A stretch of 52,605 nucleotides of DNA from Epsilonproteobacteria bacterium (ex Lamellibrachia satsuma) (lineage in GTDB: Bacteria > Campylobacterota > Campylobacteria > Campylobacterales > Sulfurovaceae): the NCBI GenBank assembly GCA_003934925.1, contig JQIX01000053.1, forward strand, positions 1 through 52,605, written 5' to 3'. The notes beneath the pieces were generated by a model. That model had not been told where the DNA came from. It ran no database searches and worked only from the letters and a program-made list of their open reading frames with translations. This document shows, one piece after another, positions 40,192 to 49,687 of the stretch. How positions within the stretch are numbered: position 1 is the first letter of the stretch; each line of letters starts with the position of its first letter. A program made the translations under genes and the position numbers.

Positions 40192-42159
40192 CTATAGCTC
40201 CATCTCCTCTTTACTCAGTTTGTTCACCAGTTCCGCCATAATGACCGCCTGAGGGATGTTCACTTCCGTGATCATGACACGTATCTTGTCAAAAAGCATG
40301 ATATTGTCGCCTCTAAGGTTAACAGTGACACCCTGTATGTTACCCTTGAGTACTGCTTTGGCACTTTCTCCGGCTTCTATGACCTCTGCTTCGAAGAAGA
40401 GGCCTTTTTTGGTTTGTGCCCAGCGTGCGAATTTACGGTCTCTGAAATCCCATTCTGCTTTGACCTCGTCACGTTCAAGTTCGGATACTCTTGCACAAAG
40501 CGGCTCTATGTTCCGCAGAAGATACTCCGCCTCTTCTTCATCATTCTGCAGTTGCGTCTTGATGAGACGGTGCAGTATGAGATCGGCATAGCGGCGTATA
40601 GGAGAAGTAAAGTGGCTGTAGTGGCTGAATCCCAGTCCAAAGTGTCCTACGTTATGTGCAGAGTAGGAGGCTTGACGTAAAGATTTGATGATCATCGCAT
40701 CGACCTCGTTCTCCAGACCCATTTTTTTGGCTTCTGCCTGAATGGCCCTGATAAGGCTTGGACTGTCTTCATACCCTTCTACATAAAGTCCTATGCTTGA
40801 CAGTTCAGAGAGCAGGGCCTCTATTTTACTGAGCTGCGGCGGTTCATGTATACGGAAAATACTGTCACCGTCGCCTTTAAAGCGTTTGGCTGCTGCCTGG
40901 TTGGCAAGAAGCATACACTCTTCTATGAGGGAGTGTGCCGGTGTTCCTGTTTCTACCTGTGTGCTGACAAGGAGGTGATCAGCATCAATAGTAAGTTTGA
41001 TCTCTTCGCTTCTGAAATCAAAACCGTGTTTGAGCCGTTCATGATGCAGCCTGACCGTGATCTTCTGCAATGGAAGCAGCCAGGTCAGGATCTGTGCTAC
41101 GGTACCGTCTATCCCTTCCGTTCCCTGTTCAAGTATGTTATCTATATTCTCATAGTTGAAACGGTGCTTTGAGTGGATGATCGCTTCAAAGAACTCCTCT
41201 TTAAGCGGTTTGAGTGTTCTTTTGTCCAGTTCTATCTTGGCTACAAAAGCCAGTCGGTCGACTTTGGGTTTGAGTGAACAGATATTTTCACTCAGTTCTC
41301 TTGGGAGCATAGGGAACGATTTGTGTGGAAAATAGGTGGTGAAGCCCCTTTTTTTTGCTTCTTTGTCTATAGGAGTAAAGAAAGGTACATAGTGGCTTAC
41401 ATCAGCGATGGCAACGTAAAGTGTGTAGGTTTCAAGATCGAAATAGATCGCATCATCGAAATCTTTTGCAGTCACGGGGTCAATAGTACAAAAATCAAGA
41501 TGGGTCAAGTCTGTGCGGCCGGGATGTTCGGCTTTTGTCACTTCAGATTCTATTTCCAGTGCATCCCTGATACATTCCTGAGGAAATTCATCCCGTCGGC
41601 CATAGAGGGCAAGCGAGATCTTTTCATCTACTCTCGCATCAGCCAAATGACCCAGAACGGCCAAAACCTTGTCATCATCCACATCCACTTTTAGAACAGT
41701 ACCCAGCTTAAATGCTTTTAGGTCCATCCCTTCCATGACGGCGTGGGTCGGTTCTCCCGTACGAATGTCAAGTATAGAAAAGTTGCCCTGTTCGTCCCTG
41801 TGCGTGTAGGCAATGGTGAAAAGGTGGGCTTTAGTGATGACCAGTATGACTTTTCCGCTTGCACGTCCGCGTCTGGCGATGATACGTTTGGCTACAACAG
41901 TATCTCCCTGTTTTGCATCATCCAGGTGGTCGGGTTCTATGAGAAGGTCCTTCTGCTCTTTGAATTCTGCTTCAACATAGCCTCTGCCGTCTTTTCCTAT
42001 ATAAAGCCTGCCGGCACGGTAGAGACTTTTCAGTTTCCATAATCCGTCAACTTCCTCTAATGCACCCAGTTTCTGCAGTGCCTGGAATGCATTTTGATCT
42101 TCCTGCTCAATGTCTAATATGAGACATCCATGGGTAAGCTGTATGGCAAAAGGACTCAT
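40192..42159 (-). CDS. rnr: ribonuclease R family 3'-5' exoribonuclease
   Basis: A 655-residue RNase II/R enzyme. Cold-shock-like domains come first, then the RNB domain with the catalytic acid cluster in HLDFCTIDPVTAKDFDDAIYF and VAIADVSHYVPFFTP. YAHFTSPIRRYADLILHR appears here as YSHFTSPIRRYADLILHR, the nucleotide-binding signature. A partial S1 domain ends the protein. Campylobacter Rnr is similar in size. Its 5' leader contains repeat H5, and its likely promoter is at 42271-42276. Confidence 0.94.
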   Translation of the reverse strand: MSPFAIQLTHGCLILDIEQEDQNAFQALQKLGALEEVDGLWKLKSLYRAGRLYIGKDGRGYVEAEFKEQKDLLIEPDHLDDAKQGDTVVAKRIIARRGRASGKVILVITKAHLFTIAYTHRDEQGNFSILDIRTGEPTHAVMEGMDLKAFKLGTVLKVDVDDDKVLAVLGHLADARVDEKISLALYGRRDEFPQECIRDALEIESEVTKAEHPGRTDLTHLDFCTIDPVTAKDFDDAIYFDLETYTLYVAIADVSHYVPFFTPIDKEAKKRGFTTYFPHKSFPMLPRELSENICSLKPKVDRLAFVAKIELDKRTLKPLKEEFFEAIIHSKHRFNYENIDNILEQGTEGIDGTVAQILTWLLPLQKITVRLHHERLKHGFDFRSEEIKLTIDADHLLVSTQVETGTPAHSLIEECMLLANQAAAKRFKGDGDSIFRIHEPPQLSKIEALLSELSSIGLYVEGYEDSPSLIRAIQAEAKKMGLENEVDAMIIKSLRQASYSAHNVGHFGLGFSHYSHFTSPIRRYADLILHRLIKTQLQNDEEEAEYLLRNIEPLCARVSELERDEVKAEWDFRDRKFARWAQTKKGLFFEAEVIEAGESAKAVLKGNIQGVTVNLRGDNIMLFDKIRVMITEVNIPQAVIMAELVNKLSKEEMEL

Positions 42160-42183
42160 CGTTTGGAACCTTCAGTTCCGAAA

Positions 42184-42238
42184 ATGAAGAGTGAAGAGTG
42201 AAGAGTGAAGAGTGATAGTATGCGTTGCTTGGCAACGC
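42184..42238 (+). repeat. heptad-hairpin repeat H5 in the rnr leader
   Basis: ATGAAGA, then three GTGAAGA and GTGATAG (42184-42218), then a perfect hairpin GCGTTGC-ttg-GCAACGC (42222-42238). On the rnr strand it reads hairpin first, then ACTCTTC repeats, then the rnr start. Confidence 0.85.
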
Positions 42239-42270
42239 TTTTGCTTTGTGCTATAGATTCCATAGAGAAG

Positions 42271-42276
42271 ATTATA
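42271..42276 (-). promoter_or_regulatory. -10 box of rnr
   Basis: TATAAT on the minus strand, touching the htpX stop. The transcript would begin with a leader of about 105 bases holding repeat H5. Confidence 0.4.
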
Positions 42277-43107
42277 TCATTTGAGTGCTTCGAGTCTCTC
42301 GATTCTCTGTTCGGTACTCGGATGCGTACTGAAGAGTTGTTTTAGTGACATATCTTTTCCTGTGAACGGGTTGATAATAAACATATGGGCAGTTTGCGGA
42401 TCGGCATCGTGCATGATGGTGCCTCTTGCATAGCTGTCAAGTTTTTTCAGTGCGGACTGGAGCCATTCCGGATGCCCGGTCATGCGTGCGGATCCTTCAT
42501 CTGCCATGAATTCGCGGTTTCTGCTGACGGTCATCCGTATGATACTTGCCACCAAAGGCATGATAAGCATAAGTGCGATCATCACTATTGGGTTTTGTCT
42601 TTCCCTGTCTCCCCCGCCAAAGAACATACCGAACTGTGCCAGCATGGCGATAGCTCCCGCGATCGTAGCAGTTACGGTACCGATGAGCATATCATAATGT
42701 TTAATATGGCTTAGCTCATGGGCGATGACCGCTTCCACCTCTTCTTCTTCCATAAGTTGAAGCAAACCTTCCGTCACTGCTACTGCAGCATGGTCATAAT
42801 CTCTTCCTGTCGCAAATGCATTGGGCTGTTCATCGGGTATGATATAGAGTGCAGGCATAGGCAGTCCTGCACGTTGCGTAAGTTTTTCAACGATCCTGTA
42901 TAGACCGGAAGCATGCTGTTTGTCTACCGGAATGGCATGGTAATGTTTCAGTACTTGCCGATCACTGAAATAGTAAGCATAAAAGTTCATCCCGGCTGCA
43001 GCGATGAATGCAATGATCATACCGGCTTTACCGGCTATCATTCCCCCGAACCAGATAAAAAGCAGGGTAAGCCCTATCATCAGGGCATAGGTTTTGAGTT
43101 GTTCCAT
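42277..43107 (-). CDS. htpX: HtpX-type membrane zinc metalloprotease
   Basis: A 276-residue inner-membrane peptidase of family M48 that degrades misfolded membrane proteins. Two membrane segments open the protein. The zinc site is HELSH in [15 protein letters not shown], with the third ligand Glu in [34 protein letters not shown] is a family signature. Membrane segments near residues 145-165 and 175-195 follow. The C-terminal [14 protein letters not shown] is also typical. Confidence 0.94.
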   Translation of the reverse strand: MEQLKTYALMIGLTLLFIWFGGMIAGKAGMIIAFIAAAGMNFYAYYFSDRQVLKHYHAIPVDKQHASGLYRIVEKLTQRAGLPMPALYIIPDEQPNAFATGRDYDHAAVAVTEGLLQLMEEEEVEAVIAHELSHIKHYDMLIGTVTATIAGAIAMLAQFGMFFGGGDRERQNPIVMIALMLIMPLVASIIRMTVSRNREFMADEGSARMTGHPEWLQSALKKLDSYARGTIMHDADPQTAHMFIINPFTGKDMSLKQLFSTHPSTEQRIERLEALK

Positions 43108-43132
43108 ATTTATTGATTCCTTTTTTAGTTAT

Positions 43133-43138
43133 ATTATA
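43133..43138 (-). promoter_or_regulatory. -10 box of htpX
   Basis: TATAAT on the minus strand (AGTTATAATATAAC), 25 bases before the htpX ATG. A hairpin GTCcGTTCCC-atc-GGGACGAC at 43198-43218 lies between the divergent genes; its role is unknown. Confidence 0.5.
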
Positions 43139-43254
43139 ACTATTTTTTGCAAATCAAAGGTAAAGGGAACCTCTAATAATACAGGGTGGATTTATTGGTC
43201 CGTTCCCATCGGGACGACAAACGAGAAAAATAAACGAAAAAAATATAAATAGGA

Positions 43255-43260
43255 TATAAT
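43255..43260 (+). promoter_or_regulatory. -10 box giving a leaderless M15 peptidase transcript
   Basis: GGATATAAT ends 6 bases before the ATG at 43267. A start at the usual 6-7 bases past the -10 would place the first transcribed base at or next to the ATG. Confidence 0.4.
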
Positions 43261-43266
43261 TAAAAA

Positions 43267-43905
43267 ATGAAACGAATACTTTTTTTAATTGTGATTTTTT
43301 TAAATACAGTGCTTCTGGCAGAGTATCATTCAAGCATATCGCAGATCATGCCAAAGATCAAAAAACGTATGCTACAGGGAAATTCATGGAGAAAGGGGTG
43401 CCCTGTGGGATTGCAGGATCTTCGTTATGTGCAAGTGAGCTATCATGATTTTAAGGGACGGGAGAGAAGAGGCGAACTTGTTGTGCATAAAGATGTGGCG
43501 TATGAAGTAACCGAGATCTTCAAAGCCTTATACAAGATACAATATCCCATTAGGCAAATGAGGCTGGTGAGTGATTATAGGGGGAGTGACTGGCAATCCA
43601 TAGAAGCAGATAATACTTCGGCCTTTAACTGCAGAAAAGCCACAGGCAGTAAAAAATGGTCCAAACACTCCTATGGAAAAGCCATAGATATCAACCCTGT
43701 CGAAAATCCCTATATTTCAAGATCAGGACGTATATCCCATAAAGCTTCACTGAAATACAGAAAAAGGATACATCAAAAACCTGCTTATACAGATAAAGCG
43801 GTTTTGTTAAAAAATGATGAAGCAACAAATATCTTCCAAAGGTACAATTGGAAGTGGGGCGGTAATTTTAAAGGGATCAAGGACTATCAGCATTTTGCAA
43901 AATGA
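43267..43905 (+). CDS. secreted M15-family peptidoglycan peptidase
   Basis: A 212-residue exported zinc peptidase. A signal peptide (1-18) is followed by a domain with the M15 zinc ligands in WSKHSYGKAIDINPVENPY (His and Asp) and DYQHF (third His) close to the C-terminus. These enzymes cut peptidoglycan peptides as D,D-carboxypeptidases or L-Ala-D-Glu endopeptidases; which one cannot be told. Two Cys residues (KGCPVGL and AFNCRKA) may form a disulfide. There is no Shine-Dalgarno sequence, and the -10 box is so near that the message may be leaderless. Confidence 0.85.
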   Translation: MKRILFLIVIFLNTVLLAEYHSSISQIMPKIKKRMLQGNSWRKGCPVGLQDLRYVQVSYHDFKGRERRGELVVHKDVAYEVTEIFKALYKIQYPIRQMRLVSDYRGSDWQSIEADNTSAFNCRKATGSKKWSKHSYGKAIDINPVENPYISRSGRISHKASLKYRKRIHQKPAYTDKAVLLKNDEATNIFQRYNWKWGGNFKGIKDYQHFAK

Positions 43906-43938
43906 AAAATCTTAATACCTCTTTCATAACAGATGCAC

Positions 43939-43944
43939 TATAAT
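43939..43944 (+). promoter_or_regulatory. -10 box of the glutamate dehydrogenase
   Basis: GCACTATAATAGC, 65 bases before the ATG at 44009. The leader has no clear structure. Confidence 0.45.
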
Positions 43945-44008
43945 AGCTACTGTAAATTTGAAAGCCCTCCATTATATTCATACTAAATATACGCATAAAG
44001 GAATTTCT

Positions 44009-47000
44009 ATGCAGAAAAAAATTCAATTGGTATGTGATCAGCTTGTCGACAAAGATGATCTAGTCGTAAAAGAGACGGTCATAAATGAACTGCAAGAACA
44101 CAGGTTGACCATTGAAATCTGTGAGGAGGCACTTTGTGAGATCAAGATCTATTCAGAGAAACGTATTCCTATTTCGGATATCATCCCGATCATGGCTGAT
44201 TTCGGCTTTACGACAATCAGTGAAATTACCTATAAAACATCTTATAAAGAAGAAAATCTTTTTGTTACGAAATTGAAGCTTGAAAGTGGCAGAGAAGGGC
44301 TGCTTGTAAAAAACAGGGCCAATCTTAAAGATATGCTTATGAAAGTTCTGGAAGGGAAAATCAGATCCAGCAGGATCCTGGGGTTGGTTTATCTGGAAAA
44401 TTTTAATGCACAGGAGATCCTGCTTTTCAGTGCATTAGGAAATTATGCCCAGCAGGTGATACCGGATTTCAATATAAGTTCATTGGAAGATTGCATGATG
44501 AGGTATCCAAAAATGGTTGCAGGATTTTTGGAGTATTTTTTGATCAAATTCGACCCAGAAAAAATACAACGAGAGCAAAAACAGGAGCAGATCAAAGATA
44601 CCATCACAGGAATGTTTAAAGAGATCGATGATATCAATGATGACAGGATCATGAAGCTAATGTATGAAATTCTGCAGAGTTGTGTCCGGACAAATTATTT
44701 TATCAACGGTACTGCTGCTTTGACATTGAAGTTCGATGTGAGCAGACTGAGCCATATACTTAAAGGAGTACAACCCCATTTTGAGGCTTTCGTATATTCA
44801 CATGATATGATGGGAGTACATTTGAGGGTTTCTAAAGTATGCCGGGGAGGGATACGCTGGAGCAACCGGTATGATGATTTCAGAACAGAAATAAAATCAC
44901 TGATGACCACACAGGAAGCAAAGAATGCGATCATCGTGCCACGTGGTGCAAAGGGTGGATTCGTAATCACCAAAGATGTAAAACAGATAGACAAAGAAGC
45001 ATTTGAAGGCTATTACAGACGCTTCATCAATGCACTATTGGATGTGGTTGACAATCAGAAAGACGGAAAGATCATACGAGATGTCCGCAGCGTGATCTAT
45101 GACGGAGATGATCCCTATTTTGTCGTAGCTGCCGATCGTGGCACCTCAAATATGAGCGATATAGCGAATGCTATAGCTATGAGTAGGGATTTTTGGCTCT
45201 GGGATGCCTTTGCCAGTGGTTCGAGCAACGGATATCATCATAAAAAACTGGGTGTGACGGCAAAAGGTGCATTGAAGGCTGTACAGAGGTTCTTTATCGA
45301 AAAAGGTATCGATTTTTATAAAGAGCCTATTTCTATTGTGGGTGTAGGGTCGATGAGAGGAGATGTTTTCGGCAATGGTATGTTGGAGAGTGAACAGTTC
45401 CGTCTGATCGCGGCGATCAGTTCGGATGAGATATTCATTGATCCTGATCCTGATCTGAAATCGGCATTTGAAGAACGAAAAAGACTCTTTACACTAAAAC
45501 ACGAAAAGTGGTCCGAATACAACAGGGATAAAATTTCCAAAGGAGGAGGTGTTTTTAAAAGGGCAAGTAAAAGTATCGTATTGAGCCCTCAGGTCAAAGC
45601 GCTCCTGGATACAGAAAAGAACATACTTAATGGTGAAGAGCTGGCAAAAGCACTGCTGCAACTCAAGGTCGATATGCTCTACTTCGGTGGTATTGGTACT
45701 TATGTAAAATCAAGTGATGAGAATAATATTGCTCTAGGAGACAAAGAGAATGAATTCGTGCGTATCGATGCTGACCAGATAAATGCCAAAGTAGTTTGTG
45801 AAGGTGCCAATCTGGCATTGACCATGCCGGCACGTATAGAATATGCATTAAAAGGCGGAAAGATAAATCAGGATAGTATAGATAATTCTGCAGGAGTGGA
45901 TACCAGTGACCATGAAGTCAACCTCAAGATACTTCTCAATGCATTGCTGCACAAAGGGGCGATCAATGAAGAGGAGAAGGATAGAACGCTTCAGGGGATG
46001 AGCAGCCATGTGGTTGATAGCGTGATATGGACCAATTATCTGCAATCACTCTCTATTTCCCTCGATGCCATACGTTCTGTTAAAAATATGGATGCATTTA
46101 AACGATCCTTGAACATATTGGGAAAAAATCTCGATATTTTCAAACGCAGCTATTTCAGTATTCCAAGGGATCGTGATTTTGAAGAAGTGATAGACAGTAA
46201 AGGTCGGCTGATCCGCCCGGTTATCGCTACTATGACACTGTATGCCAAGATACTGCTTCAGGATCTGTTATGCGGGTGCGATATGTATGAGAAAGACCGC
46301 TTTTTCGATCACTACCTTTTCAAATATTTTCCCAGATCATTGATATCCATTTATGAAGACAAGATCCTTCAGCATCCTTTAAAAAAAGAGATCATATCGA
46401 TGATCATCGCAAACAAGATCATAAACAATGCGGGTGCAACGTTCATAAAAGATTTCGATACGCTGGGTAAAGAAAAATTCCTTCTTAAGATCAAAGCCTA
46501 TTTGGCGACGAATCAGCTCTATGATGCAAATGATATCCGCTATGAAATATACCGAAGTGATTATGAGATCCCTGTTCCAAAACAATATAAAATGCTTTTG
46601 AAAATAGAAGAGGAGATCGATTATAATGTACAATGGATGCTTAAAAGTCTTAAAAAAAAGGAGATCAATTTTAACTCTATTCTGGAGCATAAAACAAGTA
46701 TCAAAGAGGTGATCGCTGCACTTAATGTACCTAAGCAGAAAATGATTACGAAGAATGATAAGATCAATACTTTCTTTACGAATCTGAATTTTCTGAAATT
46801 TTCTTCTACCATCATTAAAACCAAGCAGCTTTCCAAAGCGGATTTTAAAGAGGTGTCCAGGCTTTTTTATGCTTTGGTACAGAAATTTGAAATACCGCTT
46901 TTGATGGATGTTATTGGAACGGTTCCTGCTAAAAATGAAATACAGGAATACCTAAGGGAACAGATAAAGCAGCTTTTGGAATTTGTCCTTGTGGATCTAA

Positions 47001-47185
47001 CCATAGAGCTTTTGACATATAAACGGGAAGATGAGGATGTCACCCGGGCAATGGCAGACTATTTTAAGAAAAAAGAGTTTGATATAAAAATGTATAGACA
47101 GAGAATTGATTTTATCAAAAATAGTGATCATCTTTCTATGTCGGATCTGTCTGTTACAATAAACTGTCTGCTCTTGTTGCGCTAG
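44009..47185 (+). CDS. large NAD-specific glutamate dehydrogenase
   Basis: A 1058-residue member of the large NAD-GDH family, which deaminates glutamate to 2-oxoglutarate. The catalytic block is clear: GVHLRVSKVCRGGIRWSNR, MTTQEAKNAIIVPRGAKGGF with the substrate lysine, and the NAD-binding part with FYKEPISIVGVGSMRGDVFGNG. The C-terminal helical region (about residues 730-1058) is also typical. At about 120 kDa it matches the smaller GDH-115 class rather than the about 1600-residue bacterial GDH-180, whose ACT-rich N-terminus is mostly missing. The ATG at 44009 has AAAGGAA before it; 43958 is too far upstream. Confidence 0.88.
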   Translation: MQKKIQLVCDQLVDKDDLVVKETVINELQEHRLTIEICEEALCEIKIYSEKRIPISDIIPIMADFGFTTISEITYKTSYKEENLFVTKLKLESGREGLLVKNRANLKDMLMKVLEGKIRSSRILGLVYLENFNAQEILLFSALGNYAQQVIPDFNISSLEDCMMRYPKMVAGFLEYFLIKFDPEKIQREQKQEQIKDTITGMFKEIDDINDDRIMKLMYEILQSCVRTNYFINGTAALTLKFDVSRLSHILKGVQPHFEAFVYSHDMMGVHLRVSKVCRGGIRWSNRYDDFRTEIKSLMTTQEAKNAIIVPRGAKGGFVITKDVKQIDKEAFEGYYRRFINALLDVVDNQKDGKIIRDVRSVIYDGDDPYFVVAADRGTSNMSDIANAIAMSRDFWLWDAFASGSSNGYHHKKLGVTAKGALKAVQRFFIEKGIDFYKEPISIVGVGSMRGDVFGNGMLESEQFRLIAAISSDEIFIDPDPDLKSAFEERKRLFTLKHEKWSEYNRDKISKGGGVFKRASKSIVLSPQVKALLDTEKNILNGEELAKALLQLKVDMLYFGGIGTYVKSSDENNIALGDKENEFVRIDADQINAKVVCEGANLALTMPARIEYALKGGKINQDSIDNSAGVDTSDHEVNLKILLNALLHKGAINEEEKDRTLQGMSSHVVDSVIWTNYLQSLSISLDAIRSVKNMDAFKRSLNILGKNLDIFKRSYFSIPRDRDFEEVIDSKGRLIRPVIATMTLYAKILLQDLLCGCDMYEKDRFFDHYLFKYFPRSLISIYEDKILQHPLKKEIISMIIANKIINNAGATFIKDFDTLGKEKFLLKIKAYLATNQLYDANDIRYEIYRSDYEIPVPKQYKMLLKIEEEIDYNVQWMLKSLKKKEINFNSILEHKTSIKEVIAALNVPKQKMITKNDKINTFFTNLNFLKFSSTIIKTKQLSKADFKEVSRLFYALVQKFEIPLLMDVIGTVPAKNEIQEYLREQIKQLLEFVLVDLTIELLTYKREDEDVTRAMADYFKKKEFDIKMYRQRIDFIKNSDHLSMSDLSVTINCLLLLR

Positions 47186-47321
47186 GGATCTGTCGGATTC
47201 ATCTTATTTGAAGTGAAAAATTCAATTAAAGGCATTCTTTTTTATGTATTTGGATTTATCATATCATAAAAATGACGATCAAATATTGATCTCATGGAGC
47301 AATAAATAAGCAAGATTTAGC

Positions 47322-47327
47322 TATAAT
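47322..47327 (+). promoter_or_regulatory. -10 box of ilvC
   Basis: TTTAGCTATAATCGC, 31 bases before the ilvC ATG. The AAGGATAAACG before the ATG is the ribosome binding site. Confidence 0.55.
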
Positions 47328-47355
47328 CGCGAAAATTTTCATTCATCAAGGATAA

Positions 47356-48384
<1,029 letters not shown>

Positions 48385-48399
48385 TATTTTTTCTTATTT

Positions 48400-48424
48400 G
48401 CACTCATCTGGAAATGATGGGTGC
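48400..48424 (+). terminator. hairpin after ilvC
   Basis: GCACTCATC (48400-48408) pairs with GATGGGTGC (48416-48424), nine pairs with one G-U. No T-run follows on plus. A smaller CTTAC/GTAAG dyad lies at about 48428-48445. The rest of 48385-48640 holds only the next promoter. Confidence 0.4.
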
Positions 48425-48607
48425 AGTCACTTACTTATACGTAAGCTCCTTTACCCAAACATTTTCATCTAAGCACAACTAAGAAAAAATCTTTAGTTGG
48501 TTTATATATCAAAAACTTCACTCTTTTAAAAAATCAGGAAATTAACAGAAATAAACTTGACAAAGCATATAAAATATGCAAAATTACTTCGCAAAGCGAT
48601 ACTTTGC

Positions 48608-48613
48608 TATAAT
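48608..48613 (+). promoter_or_regulatory. -10 box of the polysaccharide deacetylase
   Basis: TTTGCTATAAT, 28 bases before the ATG at 48641. A hairpin GCAAAG-cgata-CTTTGC overlaps its upstream edge (48591-48607). Confidence 0.5.
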
Positions 48614-48640
48614 ATTTAAAATCCAAATGTAGTGAACTGT

Positions 48641-49687
48641 ATGGCACCTCAATCCAAAAGAACAAGCAATAGATCTTCCCGGCGTAAAATGAAGCCGACA
48701 GCAAAAAAAACTGTAGTTAAAAAAAGAACACGTAAAAAATCTCAAAAAAAATCCCATTTCAAAAAAAACATATTTATTGTTCTGGGTGTGTTCCTGATGA
48801 TCTCTCTGGTTGCTTTCGGGTATTTTCTTGGTCAAAATGATAAAAAGCATAATCCAAAACAGGTTAAAAAAACCAAGACTGTATATGTAGCAAAAAAGAA
48901 GAAAGATGCTGATACAAATCCCATAAAAGAACCGATCAAAGACCATCCAAGTCAGATAAAGGCAAAAAAAGAAAGGGCCGATAGAGATACATCAGTGAGT
49001 GCTTCAGAGTCAATGTTGGCATATCGCAGTAAAAAGCCAAAGCTTGTTATTATTATAGATGATGTGCATACGGAAGGGCAGATCAATGCCATCAAAGCTT
49101 TGGATATGAAAATATCGCCTTCTATATTCCCTCCTTATAAGTTGGCACCCAAAAGTTATTTGCTTGCAAGAGGACTGAAGCATTATTTGATCCATTTACC
49201 TATGGAATCCAGTAGTCAAAAGTTCAATCGGCAGTATAAAACATTAAAAACGTATTTTACAAAAGAGCAAATAGAAGCCAGAGTAAAAGAGATCAGAGCA
49301 TTGTTTCCTACTGCCAGATATATCAATAACCATACAGGATCCACTTTTACGGCAAATTATAAAGCGATGCATATGCTGTATGGGATATTACGAAAGGAAG
49401 GTTTCATCTTTATAGACAGCAGAACGACCAATTTGACCAAGGTACGAAAAATAGCCCATGAATTCGGGGATGCCTATGTTGCAAGAGATATTTTTATAGA
49501 TAACATACATACAGTTCCCTCTATACATAAACAATTACGACAGGCAGTGAAAATAGCCAAGAAAAAAGGTTATGCTATTGCCATTGGGCATCCGCATAAA
49601 GTAACAATGCAGGCATTGGCATCCGCTAAGCAGATTTTAAAAGATGTAGAGTTAGTCTATATAGATGATATCTATAAAAGGAAGTAA
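48641..49687 (+). CDS. divergent polysaccharide deacetylase family protein (YibQ-like)
   Basis: A 348-residue membrane-anchored periplasmic protein. A strongly basic cytoplasmic start (about 40 residues, many Arg and Lys) leads to one membrane segment (IFIVLGVFLMISLVAFGYFL), a Lys-rich linker and a deacetylase-like NodB-fold domain: KLVIIIDDVHTE, KISPSIFPP, HYLIHLPMESSS, YINNHTGSTFT and AIGHPHK. The Asp and His residues for metal binding are in place. Substrate is unknown. The ATG at 48641 is preferred over the GTG at 48632. The stop touches the next ATG. Confidence 0.85.
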   Translation: MAPQSKRTSNRSSRRKMKPTAKKTVVKKRTRKKSQKKSHFKKNIFIVLGVFLMISLVAFGYFLGQNDKKHNPKQVKKTKTVYVAKKKKDADTNPIKEPIKDHPSQIKAKKERADRDTSVSASESMLAYRSKKPKLVIIIDDVHTEGQINAIKALDMKISPSIFPPYKLAPKSYLLARGLKHYLIHLPMESSSQKFNRQYKTLKTYFTKEQIEARVKEIRALFPTARYINNHTGSTFTANYKAMHMLYGILRKEGFIFIDSRTTNLTKVRKIAHEFGDAYVARDIFIDNIHTVPSIHKQLRQAVKIAKKKGYAIAIGHPHKVTMQALASAKQILKDVELVYIDDIYKRK

